55,029 nucleotides of DNA, taken from contig NW_019091360.1 of assembly GCF_001949145.1 (NCBI RefSeq), positions 558,923-613,951 on the forward strand. Reading direction: 5' to 3'. How positions within the stretch are numbered: the stretch's first letter is position 1; each line of letters begins with the position of its first letter. Shown here piece after piece: positions 44,010 to 55,029 of the stretch. The stretch comes from Acanthaster planci (taxonomy: Eukaryota > Echinodermata > Asteroidea > Valvatida > Acanthasteridae). The notes under the pieces were generated by a model that worked only from the letters and a program-made list of their open reading frames with translations, searched no databases and was not told the DNA's origin. The position numbers were made by a program, and so were the translations under genes.

Positions 44010-44163
44010 TGAGCATGCACAGAAGTGTCTGTGTGGTTCGACAAATTGCCGTGGCTTTATTGGAAAGCAGAAAAGAACATCAAAAGCAACGGGCAAGGAT
44101 GCAACACCTAAGAGAAAAGAAAATTTGGATCGCAGACGCAAGGAGAGCTTTGAAGATGCTTCT
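44010..44163 (+). CDS. SETD2: SETD2 exon: post-SET domain
   Basis: Acceptor gtatatag, donor gcttct|gtaagt. It starts EHAQKCLCGSTNCRGFIG, the post-SET zinc motif C-x-C-x4-C that completes the zinc site beside the active centre, followed by a highly basic linker (KQKRTSKATGKDATPKRKEN). Confidence 0.96.
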
Positions 44164-45515
44164 GTAAGTTGCTTGTGTCTCTGTAGATTTTGACTATTCA
44201 AAGAAATTTTGTAAATATCTCGAGTATCCGTGTAGAGATGGCCATGTGTTGAAGAAGTGAACTTAGAGTCATGCATGGATGTATGCACTTGAGACCTTGA
44301 CTGCCGGCTGAGAGTATACTCGTAATCACAGCTGTACCGGATTCTGCAACTATGAGTATACTTGTAGGAAATGAAAGGCTACTGAAATGTAAATTGAATA
44401 CACTGGCATGGAGGAAGAACACAACAAATACACTGGTGGAAGTGTGGATGTTGCACATCTGTAATATGCTCATGTTCAAATACACACTTGAAAGGCACTT
44501 GTTAAATATACGCACATGCCTACAACGCTCGGCAAATGGGAACACCCCTTTTTACAGTACATTGCGATTGAAAGTTAACACCAAAATGGGAAAATCTTTT
44601 CACACTTTTTGTCTTCCAAGGGAATGTACAATTTAAGCAGTTGAATTTATTTGTCGGTAGAAAGAAACCTTTCGGTTACAAAATACTACATGTAGTATCT
44701 CAGTATTTATTATTTTTTGCATGCCAAACTACACCACAAGAATAAATAAAAAGTGGGCAAGTAACCCATGTCGCCACAGCAGAGCAAGTTAAGTTTGTTG
44801 TAATACACATATTTCATGTACTTCGTGACTTCATGCCTCCGGGATTCCCGTTTAATTACTCAAATCCAGACAACTTTTTAAAAATGTATTCTCCGACATT
44901 GAAAAGTGTTTATTGATGGTAATCCAAGAAAACAACTGTGCCACAATGTCCATTTTATGATATTTTCCTTGTACAAGTTGTCCAAAAGAATCTCCTCATA
45001 TTGACTAGGTGCACGCGTGGTGAGGCGCGTGCACACAGACTCTTGACCAATCAGAATCAATTAAACTGTCCTGTATCCAGGTGCCAGGGTGTGATTTATG
45101 CAGCAGTCATTATCACTTCTCAGCGGGCATTATCAAATTTGAATACACAGTCAGGTTGCACGTTGTTGAATAGAGAGACTGTCTTAGGTATTTATGAATT
45201 GTGCTTCGTCCTTAAACAGTTGGCAAGATGCTGATACTTGCATGAATTTAGTGGTTTTCTTGTATTACTTGGTTTGCTTTTGTTTTAGGCCAAGATGTTT
45301 TAAAGTCAGCATTTCCATTTACATGTTTTCTGGAATTTCTGTTTTCCATTTCCTCATTGATAAAGCTCTTCAGAATAGCCATATCACCATATCCACATGG
45401 ACAGTATGTTGTAGATGATGACTCTGTTTTTTTTCCCTTCCTTGAGATGAAACTCTGCTTGAAGTATGCAAGGTATTTTGCTTTAGCTAAAACCTGTTTG
45501 CTGTGTCTATTGTAG
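44164..45515. other. SETD2 intron
   Basis: GT-AG intron of 1352 bp with no other recognised feature. Confidence 0.8.
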
Positions 45516-45656
45516 CTGGATGATGAGATTGAGCAGCTTTGTTCTGAGCTTGATGGAGGAGGCTTGAGGACCAACGATCAAACATTAACACTTGCTCGAC
45601 ACATGGTGCTGGCTGAAACAACACCACTTAGACTACAACTTCTTAAGATCTTAGAG
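45516..45656 (+). CDS. SETD2: SETD2 exon: segment after post-SET
   Basis: Acceptor tctattgtag, donor ttagag|gtgatg. It codes for a helical, Leu-rich stretch beginning LDDEIEQLCSELDGGGLRTN and ending LRLQLLKILE, corresponding to the conserved helical region after post-SET in animal SETD2. Confidence 0.9.
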
Positions 45657-46272
45657 GTGATGTCATTTGGTCTCACTGGCACTTGTTAGACCTAACTTTA
45701 CAGATGCAATGTTTTAGTAATGACTTGCATTATATTTCTCAGTGTACAAAATTGGCTGCTTCCAGCATATTTGAACTGGGGTAATGCTATGCTATTAAAA
45801 TTTTGTATCACCATTATCATTTCATATTTCTGGCAATGAAACCACAGATTCCTCAAAAGATCTATAGGTATTGTAGCTCACAAGTCTGAAGAAACCTGTA
45901 GAGAGGTAACAGTGAGAAGCAGTTTCAGTTTTAGAGGTGGGAGGAAAACCCCAGAGGAATATTCTGGGTACAATTCATGGAATCAGACAGGAACTGAAAA
46001 CCCAATCCAAGTGTTGACCAAGCTGGAAAGCAAACTTGGGCTGCAGAGGTGGAAGGCGAGGGAAAAAAAACCACTACGTCAACCCAACCTGACATGTAGC
46101 TTACATTTCAGAGAGGTTAACATGCTCTAGGTTACTTAATGTCCAGATTTCTAGAGACCAAACTTATAGAAAGTGATGCTAGTAAGACCTTACTTCCTCC
46201 TGTGTTTCTCCAGGCTGCAGGCACTTCATTTGAAAATGGCGAAACTCACAGAGCATTATTATTTTCATGTAG

Positions 46273-46386
46273 GACACGACAGATGAGACATGCTTGAAAC
46301 ATTTCCTGACCCATCATGGATTGAAGCTTTTATGGAGTTGGATGGTAGACATCGGTGATAAACCTGAGCCCGAGTTGAAAATGGAG
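46273..46386 (+). CDS. SETD2: SETD2 exon: conserved helical region, second part
   Basis: Acceptor ttcatgtag, donor atggag|gtattg. It encodes CLKHFLTHHGLKLLWSWMVD, closely like the vertebrate SETD2 segment with LKxFLxxHGLxLLW; presumed protein-interaction helices. The preceding intron is 616 bp. Confidence 0.93.
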
Positions 46387-47998
46387 GTATTGTGATTGTT
46401 ATTGTATTGTATAGTAATTTTTACCAGTGATCACATGCACGCACATTTGAGTGATTCGGTGTGGAACACAAGTCATCCGATTTTCAATGTTCCCTCTGAA
46501 AGTTTTTTTAGAATGGTAAAAGAGTGGCTATTTGTTGTTTGAATAAGCTTACACTTGTTGGGACTTGATGGAATAAACTATAGCTAAAGTAAGTTCATGG
46601 TATATCCATGCTTGTGAAATGTGTGAAATTTTTTTTTAAATATAAAAAAAGGTTTTGCAGATTTATAATCTTTGTCCTTAAATTGTGTGCCAATATCACA
46701 TGAACATTTCCCATTTCAATAAAATTAGGTACATAATCAATCAGTCATGTTTTACAGTGGGGTTTAAAGACTCTGGAGAATTCAATAAGCATGTAATGAA
46801 CAACCCTAAACATATAACCTGTGGTCGGCATCTTCTATAAGTCATTGGAATCCATTCCGAGTAGAATCATTGTTCCAGGATAGACTTGGAATTGATTTTG
46901 AAAATACAGGATTCGTCCAACACTAATGACCATAGTTTGGTCATAACAGATTAGGACATTGTGAATATTTTTTTTGTGTAAAATTCAGAAACCTTTCCTT
47001 GTCAATTGTCAGTCATGTTCTAAACATTCGTGAACCTCCTTTTTTCCGTCTGGCTTAAATGGCATGCAATTCATGCAGTTTGTCACTTCACAAATGTAAA
47101 TCTGTACTTTCTGTTGTGTGCTTGATTGATTTTGTGTTGTTTTGTTTTTGAAACACCGTTTGGTTTTGTGTTATTTTGTTTTGAAACTCTGTTTGGTTTT
47201 GTGTTGTTTTGTTTCTGAAACACTGTTTGGTTTTGTGTTGTTTTCTTTTGAAACACCGTTTGGTTTTGTGTTGTTTTTGTCTCTGAAACTCCATTTGGTT
47301 TTGTGTTGTTTTGTTTCTGAAACACCGTTTGGTTTTGTGTTGTTTTGATTCTGAAACCATGTTTGGTTTTTGTGTTGTTTCGTTTCTGAAAAACCGTTTG
47401 GTTTTGTGTTATTTTGTTTCTGAAACACCATTTGGTTTTGTGTTGTTTTGATTCTGAAACCCTGTTTGGTTTTTGTGTTGTTTTGTTTCTGAAATACCGT
47501 TTGGTTTTGTGTTATTTTGTTTCTGAAACATTGTTTGGTTTTGTGTTGTTTTGTTTCTGAAACACCGTTTTGTGTTGTTTTGTTTTGAAACACTGTTTGG
47601 TTTTGTGTTTTATTTCTGAAACTTTGTTTGGTTTTGTTTCTGAAATACCGTTTGGTTTTGTGTTGTTTTGTTTCTGAAACACCGTTTTGTGTTGTTTTGT
47701 TTCTGAAACACCGTTTAGTTTTGTGTTGTTTTTGTCTCTGAAACACCATTTAGTTTTGTTTTGTTTCGTTTGAAACACCATTTGGTTTTGTGTTGTTTTG
47801 TTTTGAAATACCGTTTGGTTTTGTGTTGTTTTTGTCTCTGAAACACCGTTTAGTTTTGTGTTGTTTTGTTTGAAACACCATTTGGTTTTGTGTTGTTTTG
47901 TTTCTGAAGCACCGTAACTTTAATATTTCCTATATTTAACAGTTACCAAATAAGTATAGTTTGTATTCTATTGATCATATTTTGTGTATATTCGTCAG
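46387..47998. other. SETD2 intron containing a minisatellite
   Basis: GT-AG intron of 1612 bp; half of it is the 47110-47915 tandem array. Confidence 0.85.
47110..47915 (+). repeat. Minisatellite, unit about 34 bp
   Basis: About 23-25 copies of a GT-rich unit containing gtttggttttgtgttgtttt and gtttctgaaacacc, varying in length by insertions and deletions of a few bases. On the minus strand it produces long spurious frames of Gln-Asn-Asn-Thr-Lys repeats. The inner gtttctgaaac is itself partly palindromic. Confidence 0.95.
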
Positions 47999-48946
47999 AT
48001 TCTCCACACCCTCATGAAGTTACCCATACCTCACAAGAATGCATTAGAGGATAGCAAGATCTTCTCCATGGTTGAAAGGTGGTCAAAAGCTAGACATGCC
48101 TCTAAAGCAGAAACTGAGGTAGAAGATTCAAGTGCAAGTGAAACTCTCTCTCGTTGTGCTACACCTGTCTCCCTCACAATTGCCAGTCGCAACACACCCA
48201 CTGACATGGTGAAACTAACAGACAGTCTGAATTCAGAGAGTGACGGTGATTTGGACAAAGCTCCTTTGAAACAGCCAGTCATGGTTGAGATGCCCGAGAA
48301 TGCTTCGGCATTTCCCATACAGTGTGAGAAGATTGAAACAGTAGCTTATGAGATTGATCAGAAAACTGAAGTTGATAGCAGTACTTCTATTGTTGAGGGA
48401 ATGGATTCATCACAAAGTGTCCTTAAATCACCAGTGTGTTCGGAGTCTTCTAGTGTGACACAGTCTGAAATTGTGAGCCAGTCAGTTGAGTCTGTTAAGA
48501 TAAAAGCAACAGTTGAGGTTGAAGCCATGAAGCACTGTAGTGTTACAACAGATGAGTCTCAAATGCCAGCAACCATGACCTCAGAAACACAATCAGACTC
48601 ACTTGTCACCTCAGTATCTAACCCTGAATCTGATACAGTCACCAATACCAAGAGCTCTTCCCCAGAAGGCAGCAGTGCATCACAGATTGTTGGTGACTGT
48701 GGAACATTGACTGAAACAAAAAATACCTCATTAGAACCACCAACCGAGCCAACTAATCTAGAAGAAGGAGAGCTGCCTTGTGAACAGACTGAGCTGAAAT
48801 CAGAAGATAAGGACAAGAGACAAGCCAGCTGCAAGCAGGATATTGGATCTGATTCTGATTTAGCTGATGCTGGAACAAAAGTTGATAAAACAGCAGGAAT
48901 TGCTTCAGTAGCTGGAAAATTGTTGGAAGCATGGAGGTCTTTAAAG
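47999..48946 (+). CDS. SETD2: SETD2 exon: long acidic Ser/Thr-rich region
   Basis: Acceptor attcgtcag, donor ttaaag|gtttgt. It begins ILHTLMKLPIPHKNALEDSK, homologous to the end of the helical block in vertebrate SETD2 (LPIPxKN), then about 270 residues of acidic, Ser/Thr/Glu-rich disordered sequence, ending ASVAGKLLEAWRSLK. 316 codons without a stop. Confidence 0.93.
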
Positions 48947-50464
48947 GTTTGTTATTTTCAGTTTAAAATATGCACATGCCATGGATAATGAATGTAACCA
49001 CATGCCATCGTTTGTTCCACTTTACCATCCTTTATGTTGGGTTGTGGGTATGGTTTGCTTGATGCGGTGCAAAGTTCATCAAGCAGGGTGGTTTAAATGT
49101 CAATATTTGTAACACATGCTAACTTGCCGCAACTAAAACTTTCAAAAGATACAGTGCTTTGTTATCTCCATATGCTGCAAGACACATGTACAATGATTTG
49201 CTTTACACGTGGTGTGGGGCACTGTCCTCATATTCGCAGCATCCTTCAAAATAGATGTATGCTTAAATCCTGTCTGAAGAACTGACTTCAGTTTGTTTCC
49301 CACACAACGTCACCAGTCAAAGTAGGAAACCAGCGTCAAAATGGTTTCATAAGCGTGCACATGTAGCATATATCCAAGATGTCATCTAGGAATAATAAAC
49401 AGACCTTAAGTGCAGCAGTGTCTCAATGTGTTCAAGCCTTACATGTACTTGTGATCTGATCATCGGCTGTGTTTTGGACTTCCAGTAGGCCAAAGTTCGT
49501 TTTGTTGTCCATGTATTTGTAGTAGTTGGTCGTTGATATGACGTTTAGTTTCACATTTTTGTCAGTCCTCTCAACTGTATTGTGATAGAGACCTATAGTA
49601 TATCTGGATGTCAGTTGCTTCTTGCTACTAAGTGGTGCACCTTGCTGGTTTCACCCAATACCTGTCTTTTGGAGATCAAGGCAGACATTTGGGAATGAAT
49701 TAAGTTGTCAAAAAGTGTATTGGGCTCAATTTGTCATTTGCTTTTGATCGGTAACACTGAATAACAGCAATGTAAGAAAACTAGTGACCATTCTGAAGTT
49801 TCATTTGATGAACAACGGTGCTTTGGAAATGATCCATCACCCCATTTGGAGTCAAAGCTTTATAATATCACTGACTGCACAGATCAGTACTGATTAGATT
49901 ATTCGGTTATTGCCCTCTTTAAATGCAACATTTTGGGTTGAGGAAAAAGCTGATAAAAATAATCAGAGGTTCAGGAATCATGATGCATGTAACATCAGCA
50001 ATGCACCAATGCAGTAGTTGCCATGAACAAAAAGGCCCATGCACCACTGCATCATGTGTGCACATGATGGATGATTTGTGTTGCTACATAGAGGTGAATT
50101 TTGGGTGAGCTTTGTTTGGAGTTGGAAATTATTTTAACTTCATATCAATATAAATTTGCTTTTAAGAATTTGACTATTCAGATTTTGAAATATGCAGTTG
50201 CTCCCAACACTCATGAACATGCTCAAAATAAATTGTAAAGCTTTTCTTTTTACTTTGTTTTTTGTTCTGTGATTGGTTAGTAGGTCATTCGGTCAGTGTT
50301 TGGTTTGTTGTTTTATTTACATGTTTGTTATTTAAAAAATATTTGAGCTGGCAAAATTGAAATATGAAAAACTTCAAAAAACAATAGTGGGTTGTCAGTA
50401 AAGTGGCTTTAAGATCGTGCTGACCATCGAAAAGTTGATGAGTATTTAAATTTTATATTGCCAG
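48947..50464. other. SETD2 intron
   Basis: GT-AG intron of 1518 bp; nothing else recognised. Confidence 0.85.
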
Positions 50465-51424
50465 GAAATCTACAGGATACCTAAAAACAGAGATCGTGAG
50501 CGGGATCGAGATTACACCGAGAGAGATCGGGATAGAGACCGTGATAGAGGGCATGATAGAGACAGGCGATATGGCCGGGATAGGGAGTATGATAGAGATT
50601 ATGATAGAGACAGAGACAGGGACAGAGACAGACATCGTGATAGAGAGAGCAGAAGGGCACGTAGTCGGGAACGTGACAGGTACCATGATAGGGATAGAAA
50701 GCGAAGCTGGGACAGGAGAGAAGACAGGAAGAGGCGTAGTCGATCAGCCAGCAAAGACAGAGAAGACAAGCAGCCTGCCCAAACTACAGAGAAAAAGGAT
50801 GCAGACACATCAAAAGGAACACTTCCAAAGCTGAGAAAGCCCTGGAAGATTGAAGCAGCAACCAAAACTGAAGGATCACAAGGGAAACAGGCCAAGACTG
50901 ACAGGCCTGGGCTTTCTAAAGAGGAAAGGAGGCAACGCTTTGCGAAACAGGTGGAGCAAGCAGATATGGAGGAAGAATTGCGCAAACGACAGGAAGAGGA
51001 ATTTTTGAGGCAGCATCCACATTTTATAGATGAAGATGGACAAATTCATTTTGTGGATGCAAATGGCTTTCCAATTGCACCTCCATTTGATGGAGAATCA
51101 AATCATCCCATGATGCATATGATGCACCTTAACCAGGGAGTTCCCATGGAACATACTACTGTACCTCCAGATGGGGTTTTCCCACACCAAATGAACCAAA
51201 ATCATCCTGGTTATCATGACATGATTCCACACCCTCAAGAGATGGTACCAGTAGATGAGAATGGAATGCCCATACCAGTGCATGGACAACCAGCATTTGA
51301 GAACTCACAACCTGATATGGGACTACCACAGGATGCACTCATGCATCACCCACATGGATTGGAGGGGCCACCACACGTTGTACCTGCTGAGGGAATGCAT
51401 GTTATAGCAGACCAAGACCTTCAG
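50465..51424 (+). CDS. SETD2: SETD2 exon: Arg-Asp/Glu-rich repeat region and acidic/Met-Pro-rich part
   Basis: Acceptor tattgccag, donor cttcag|gtagta; 320 codons. It starts EIYRIPK, matching the conserved RIPK motif of SETD2. It then runs into about 65 residues of alternating Arg-Asp/Arg-Glu (RDRDRD-type), an SR-type patch (RRARSRERD), a Lys-rich linker and LSKEERRQRF, which matches the conserved LSKEERR motif. It ends with a coiled-coil stretch and a His/Met/Pro-rich tail. RD/RE repeats are common in RNA-processing proteins and mediate condensate-type or RNA contacts. The long RD block is a notable feature of this copy. Confidence 0.92.
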
Positions 51425-51717
51425 GTAGTAAACTCAACTATGTTTTAAACTAAGGAATCGGCACGTTTTTAAAATTCCTTTTTATAATTTCATAATTCTG
51501 TGAAAGTTAATTACCAATTGTCGTACCACAAGGTGAAAATCGGACTTTTTTCAACTAATACAGGACATTATTTTGACTCGTATAAACTGGCTGTAGTTAA
51601 CATTTACCCAGCATTATAAAAGAATATAAAAATATATTAAACATCCATATGTGCGCCTTTTATTACATCACAAAAGCCAGAGCAGCAGACTTTAAGTTTG
51701 ATGGATTTTTTTAGCAG

Positions 51718-51951
51718 GGTTGGGAGCCTACCCCACCTCAAGGCCATCACCCTCAGACAGTACTACCACAGTCTCAGTTCAGGGTACCTGCTCCACCAGG
51801 CCCCAATCCAAACCATATACCTGTAGTTTCTGGCGTACCTCATCCTAATTACACGGTACCTCAGCAACCCCAGTCCCAACTGCATCAGGTACAGTCAGCA
51901 GCACTTCCAGCACAGCCACATGTTATTCAGCAACAGGTAGTACAGCCACAG
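51718..51951 (+). CDS. SETD2: SETD2 exon: Pro/Gln-rich linker
   Basis: Acceptor ttttttagcag, donor ccacag|gtgggt; 78 codons in phase 0, Pro/Gln/His-rich (QPHVIQQQVVQPQ at the end). It matches the low-complexity region before the WW domain in SETD2. Confidence 0.88.
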
Positions 51952-52038
51952 GTGGGTTTTGCTGCAGTGCATACTTGTTACAGCATTCCTGTTGGGACCA
52001 AACTGAATTGAGCATAACCACACAGTGTACATGTACAG

Positions 52039-52108
52039 GTATCAAGTCCTGTAAAAAGTGGAAAGGTTACACCTGCCTCAGTCCCATTAAATTCTCCCAA
52101 GCCGCCTG
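52039..52108 (+). other. Possible alternative (poison) exon in SETD2 intron
   Basis: A Pro/Ser/Val-rich frame of 70 nt (VSSPVKSGKVTPASVPLNSP) lies between tgtacag and a good donor (gcctg|gtaaat). Its length is not a multiple of three; inclusion would shift the frame of the next exon into a stop within two codons. The polypyrimidine tract is poor. Confidence 0.25.
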
Positions 52109-52483
52109 GTAAATTTGGAGGGAATCTAGGAGAACTAGGAGTACTCTCTACTGTACTACAAGAGAATGCATTTTTATGGACAAAATCAGATTAGGTTCAT
52201 TGTTAACTTGTATTCAGTGATCTTTTTGTATACAGAGCCGTCATTAATTGCCGTCACACAGGTTGAAGCAAAACCTTTGCTCCCTGAAGTATTGTAAATG
52301 AGAATGCTGTCATCAGATGCATTGTTGAATTCTTTTACTAAATTCAAGTACATTGTTATGTTAGGTAAAAATTACGAATAATCTACACATTTGTATTCAT
52401 GTAATACAATTTTAATCACATATACTGCCACCTGGTGATATCTGCGTGAAGAATTGGTTGTGTTTGCTTAAACTTTGTTACAG

Positions 52484-52600
52484 CCTAAGCCCACTGCTCC
52501 AGCACAGACAGTGACCTTTGTGACCCCTGATGGAATGCTCGTCACACAGACCATTATGCCACTTAACACGGAAAGCAATGTCCAGACAAATATCCATCAG
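52484..52600 (+). CDS. SETD2: SETD2 exon: linker before WW
   Basis: Acceptor ttgttacag, donor catcag|gtttgt; 39 codons, PKPTAPAQTVTFVTPDGMLV and so on, in phase with its neighbours. Part of the Pro/Thr/Gln-rich linker. Confidence 0.85.
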
Positions 52601-53103
52601 GTTTGTAGTTTGACTTTAAAACAAGGACGCAAAATGTTGAATGTTTTTGTAGCAGTGATAACGGCTTTTATGATAGCCATTTTTCTACAGTTCTGTTATG
52701 GTCACAAGCAGTAGTTGAGTTAGGTCAGTGCTTCACATTGCAGTGGCAGCTCTCAAAAACCATTCAAATCATCAATTTGGTAGATTGTATTCATTCTGTG
52801 GCATTGTTGAACAGAAAAAACACACAAATGTTCTCGGGAGGAACCTGTCAATGTAAGTTCTTGTATCTAGACCCACTTGTTCGGAAACAGTGCAACAATG
52901 TAAACTTCTTCATCGTAGTAATGTATTTTTCACAATCTGAATCTCCTCACGATGTTGACCTGAATATTACTTTGTGGTAGGAAAATGCTTCTTTAGATAT
53001 ACTGCATATCAGACTAACATAGAAACCCAAAAGATGAAATGTTTGGGTTTCAACAATGTTATCGAGAGTTATGGGTAATAATATTTTTTTTCTTAATCCA
53101 TAG
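52601..53103. other. SETD2 intron
   Basis: GT-AG intron of 503 bp; no other feature seen. Confidence 0.8.
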
Positions 53104-53240
53104 GCACAGCAAATTCAGCAGCAGTTGAACCAAGGCATTCCATCACCACCCTCCAAGCCAAAGACACAGCAGCTGCCCCCTAATTGGAGAACGGCTAGAG
53201 ACCAAGAAGGCAAGATCTACTACTATCATGCTATCACAAG
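53104..53240 (+). CDS. SETD2: SETD2 exon: first half of WW domain
   Basis: Acceptor taatccatag, donor atcacaag|gtgtgt. It codes for a Gln-rich lead and then SPPSKPKTQQLPPNWRTARD followed by QEGKIYYYHAITR. This is the WW domain with its first Trp and the tyrosine strand, plus the adjoining Pro-rich autoinhibitory stretch (PPSKPKTQQLPP). The second half of the WW domain (with the second Trp) and the SRI domain that binds the phosphorylated RNA polymerase II tail lie beyond the window. Confidence 0.95.
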
Positions 53241-55029
53241 GTGTGTTTACCTGACGCTTCTGTACATTGATTCCTATGATGTTGCTTGTGAGCTTTATGA
53301 TTTGATAGAGTACAACTGAAATCCCAGTCATCTGATTGATGGATTGTTGAAAACATTTCATTAAATACTGTGATTTTCAGAATATAGGCTAGGCAGAGTA
53401 TAAAGCTGCAACATGCCAAAATTTGCAAATTAAGATGTAAAGTCGTCATGTTAGCCACACCGGCACAGAAGCCGCTCTGGGACACTGACAATTTCTAGCC
53501 ACGTAAGGCACCTTTGCAAAAAGCAGGAACAGTGGTTTGACCGTGTTGGCTGCTATTTTTCCAAGCCTTGGCAACCAGCCCTCGGCTATAAACAAAAGGC
53601 CTTATTATGGAAATTATGGAGAACGCAATGGTCACAGTGAGTGTGTGGTGAAAGCTTTCGGCTCAACACAGGAAATAACTTACGTTATTGCCGCAGTAAT
53701 GCAGCATTTACATTCCAGAGATGTGTTATTTTTGAGAAGGCTACTATGTCAGCCGAAATGCTGGCTTTTTTTGTGCACAAAATTTTCCCCCATTGGTTTG
53801 TCATTTTGGTCTTGTCTTATTGCATAAAATGAAATATTCATTTAGTTTTCACTGAACATACATTTTAGTTATTGATGTGTTAGACCTTTGGTGAAATTAT
53901 TTTAATGCCACATACCTGTAATTAAAATTCATCAATAAAAAAAAATATTTGATGTGGTTTATAAACATGACTGAGAAATCACTGCTTTTCAGTGATCTCA
54001 ATAAGAGTGGGAAATACCAAAACTGTGGAGTGATCAATGGCAGGGTATTAAAAGTGGTACCTAGGCCATAGGTGTATCGGTACATGTACGGGCCCACTGC
54101 TATGATACTTGCAGAGCGGACTGACAACAGTCACCAAGGTCCATAGCATTGGCATGGGTTAACGGCTCCAATACTAATACTAATTTCTATGTAATTTTTA
54201 GAAAGCTTTTATGTAGGATATTTTTTAGAATACTGAAAACGCATCCAGGCCTGAGCAGTACAAGAATACATGTACATGCAGAGGCATGAAAAATGCTTGA
54301 TGCTGTATGAGATCAACATTCAATGATCCAATGGCAACATTTGTTAAGTGCTACATGTCGCCATTTAGCCAATAAGAAAAGTTATGTACTATATCATTGG
54401 ATTGTATGTTGAGATATGTTGACAAAGTGCATCGATTTCTGCTGAGCTCATTAGCATGAAAAGTTTTTTTTTTTTAAAAATAACATATTATTTGGCAGAA
54501 AAATGGTGGGGTTGTGTAGATGCAGACATATTAACTCCCTGGTTTCAAAAGCATTCATCTGAGAGTAGGCTGATAAAATTATGATCTGAAATATGGTCCT
54601 AAATGCTTGAGGAAGCAGAGGGATGTCATTTGAACAATGGCTATGAGTAAGGTTTGTGTGAATAACTAAAAATGTGATCGGCTACCCTACCAAAAATTAA
54701 CCAAGAATGGAAAAACGAAGGACAAGACAAAAATTTCGATTTTGTTCTAGAAACTTCAGTAATGTTGGCTTACATCTTACTGAACCCAGAATTTTGTTGA
54801 TTTGACGTTGTTTTGGGGCTTGAATTAGTGCACTGCACCCATAAATTACACCTGCACAATCACTGCTCTAACACTGGTTCACCTTGCCAAAATACACCTG
54901 CACAATCACTGCTCTAACACTGGTTCACCTTGCCAAAATACACCTGCACAATCACTGCTCTAACACTGGTTCACCTTGCCAAAATACACCTGCACAATCA
55001 CTGCTCTAACACTGGTTCACCCTGCCAAA
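53241..55029. other. SETD2 intron (continues past window)
   Basis: No exon with the rest of WW (Trp-Asp-Pro-Pro motif) is found. It holds AT-rich DNA, a possible ACATGTACATG palindrome near 54270 and the terminal 46-bp tandem repeat. Confidence 0.75.
54846..55029 (+). repeat. 46-bp minisatellite, four copies to the window edge
   Basis: Units starting cctgcacaatcactgctcta occur at 54851, 54897, 54943 and 54989, virtually identical; the only difference seen is caccttgcc versus caccctgcc in the last copy. The array probably continues past 55029. Confidence 0.95.

Noticed and set aside
47083-47781. Long minus-strand frames rich in Gln-Asn-Asn-Thr-Lys
   Set aside because: They are produced by the GT-rich minisatellite in an intron of SETD2; no start, splice or domain evidence.
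54846-55029. Regular repeats as a CRISPR array
   Set aside because: Units are contiguous without variable spacers, in an intron of an animal gene.

Overview
The window is animal nuclear DNA, probably from a marine invertebrate. It has long AT-rich introns, GT-AG splice sites, dense non-autonomous repeats, countless ACATGTACATGT-type palindromes and one 119-base run of N. The phylum cannot be fixed from the sequence. The only clear host gene is SETD2, the histone H3K36 trimethyltransferase, on the + strand. It runs from about 32.1 kb through the right edge as 14 recognisable exons: a 3.6 kb low-complexity N-terminal exon, AWS, SET and post-SET exons, the conserved segment after the SET domain, an Arg-Asp-rich exon, Pro/Gln-rich exons, and the first half of the WW domain. 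The rest of WW and the SRI domain lie beyond the window.

The most unusual object is an 11.36 kb integrated virus-like element at 3167-14524. It has about 140 bp terminal inverted repeats and a perfect 5-bp target duplication (gttca). It looks like a Polinton/Maverick-like or adintovirus-like element. It carries a DDE integrase, a FtsK/HerA-type packaging ATPase directly abutting a probable double-jelly-roll major capsid gene, a TFIIB-like zinc-ribbon/cyclin protein, a Cys/His-repeat protein, several small membrane proteins and several unrecognised genes. No protein-primed DNA polymerase B is visible. Nearly every gene is broken by small frameshifts or stops, so the copy is dead, yet the layout is well preserved: + genes at 3.5-8.2 kb, - genes at 8.2-12.9 kb, and + genes again at 12.9-14.3 kb. 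Hairpins sit at several gene ends and TATA-like boxes lie just upstream of many start codons.

Left of the element lie a Ty3/Gypsy RNase H scrap, a direct-repeat pair and a GC-rich LTR-like block. Between the element and SETD2 (14.5-32.1 kb) I see no confident gene. That stretch holds foldback elements (17.1, 18.65, 21.5-22.5, 26.9 kb), a Penelope-like repeat with a hammerhead-ribozyme-like core (24.6 kb), a degenerate retroelement remnant (28.8-30.0 kb), a tRNA-like SINE head cut by the N gap, and a possible YY1-type promoter (16.8 kb).

SETD2 introns carry three TTAA-flanked piggyBac-like MITEs (39.7, 40.6 and 41.4 kb; the last two are inverted copies of one family), a 0.8 kb minisatellite of roughly 34-bp units (47.1-47.9 kb), and a 46-bp minisatellite at the right edge.
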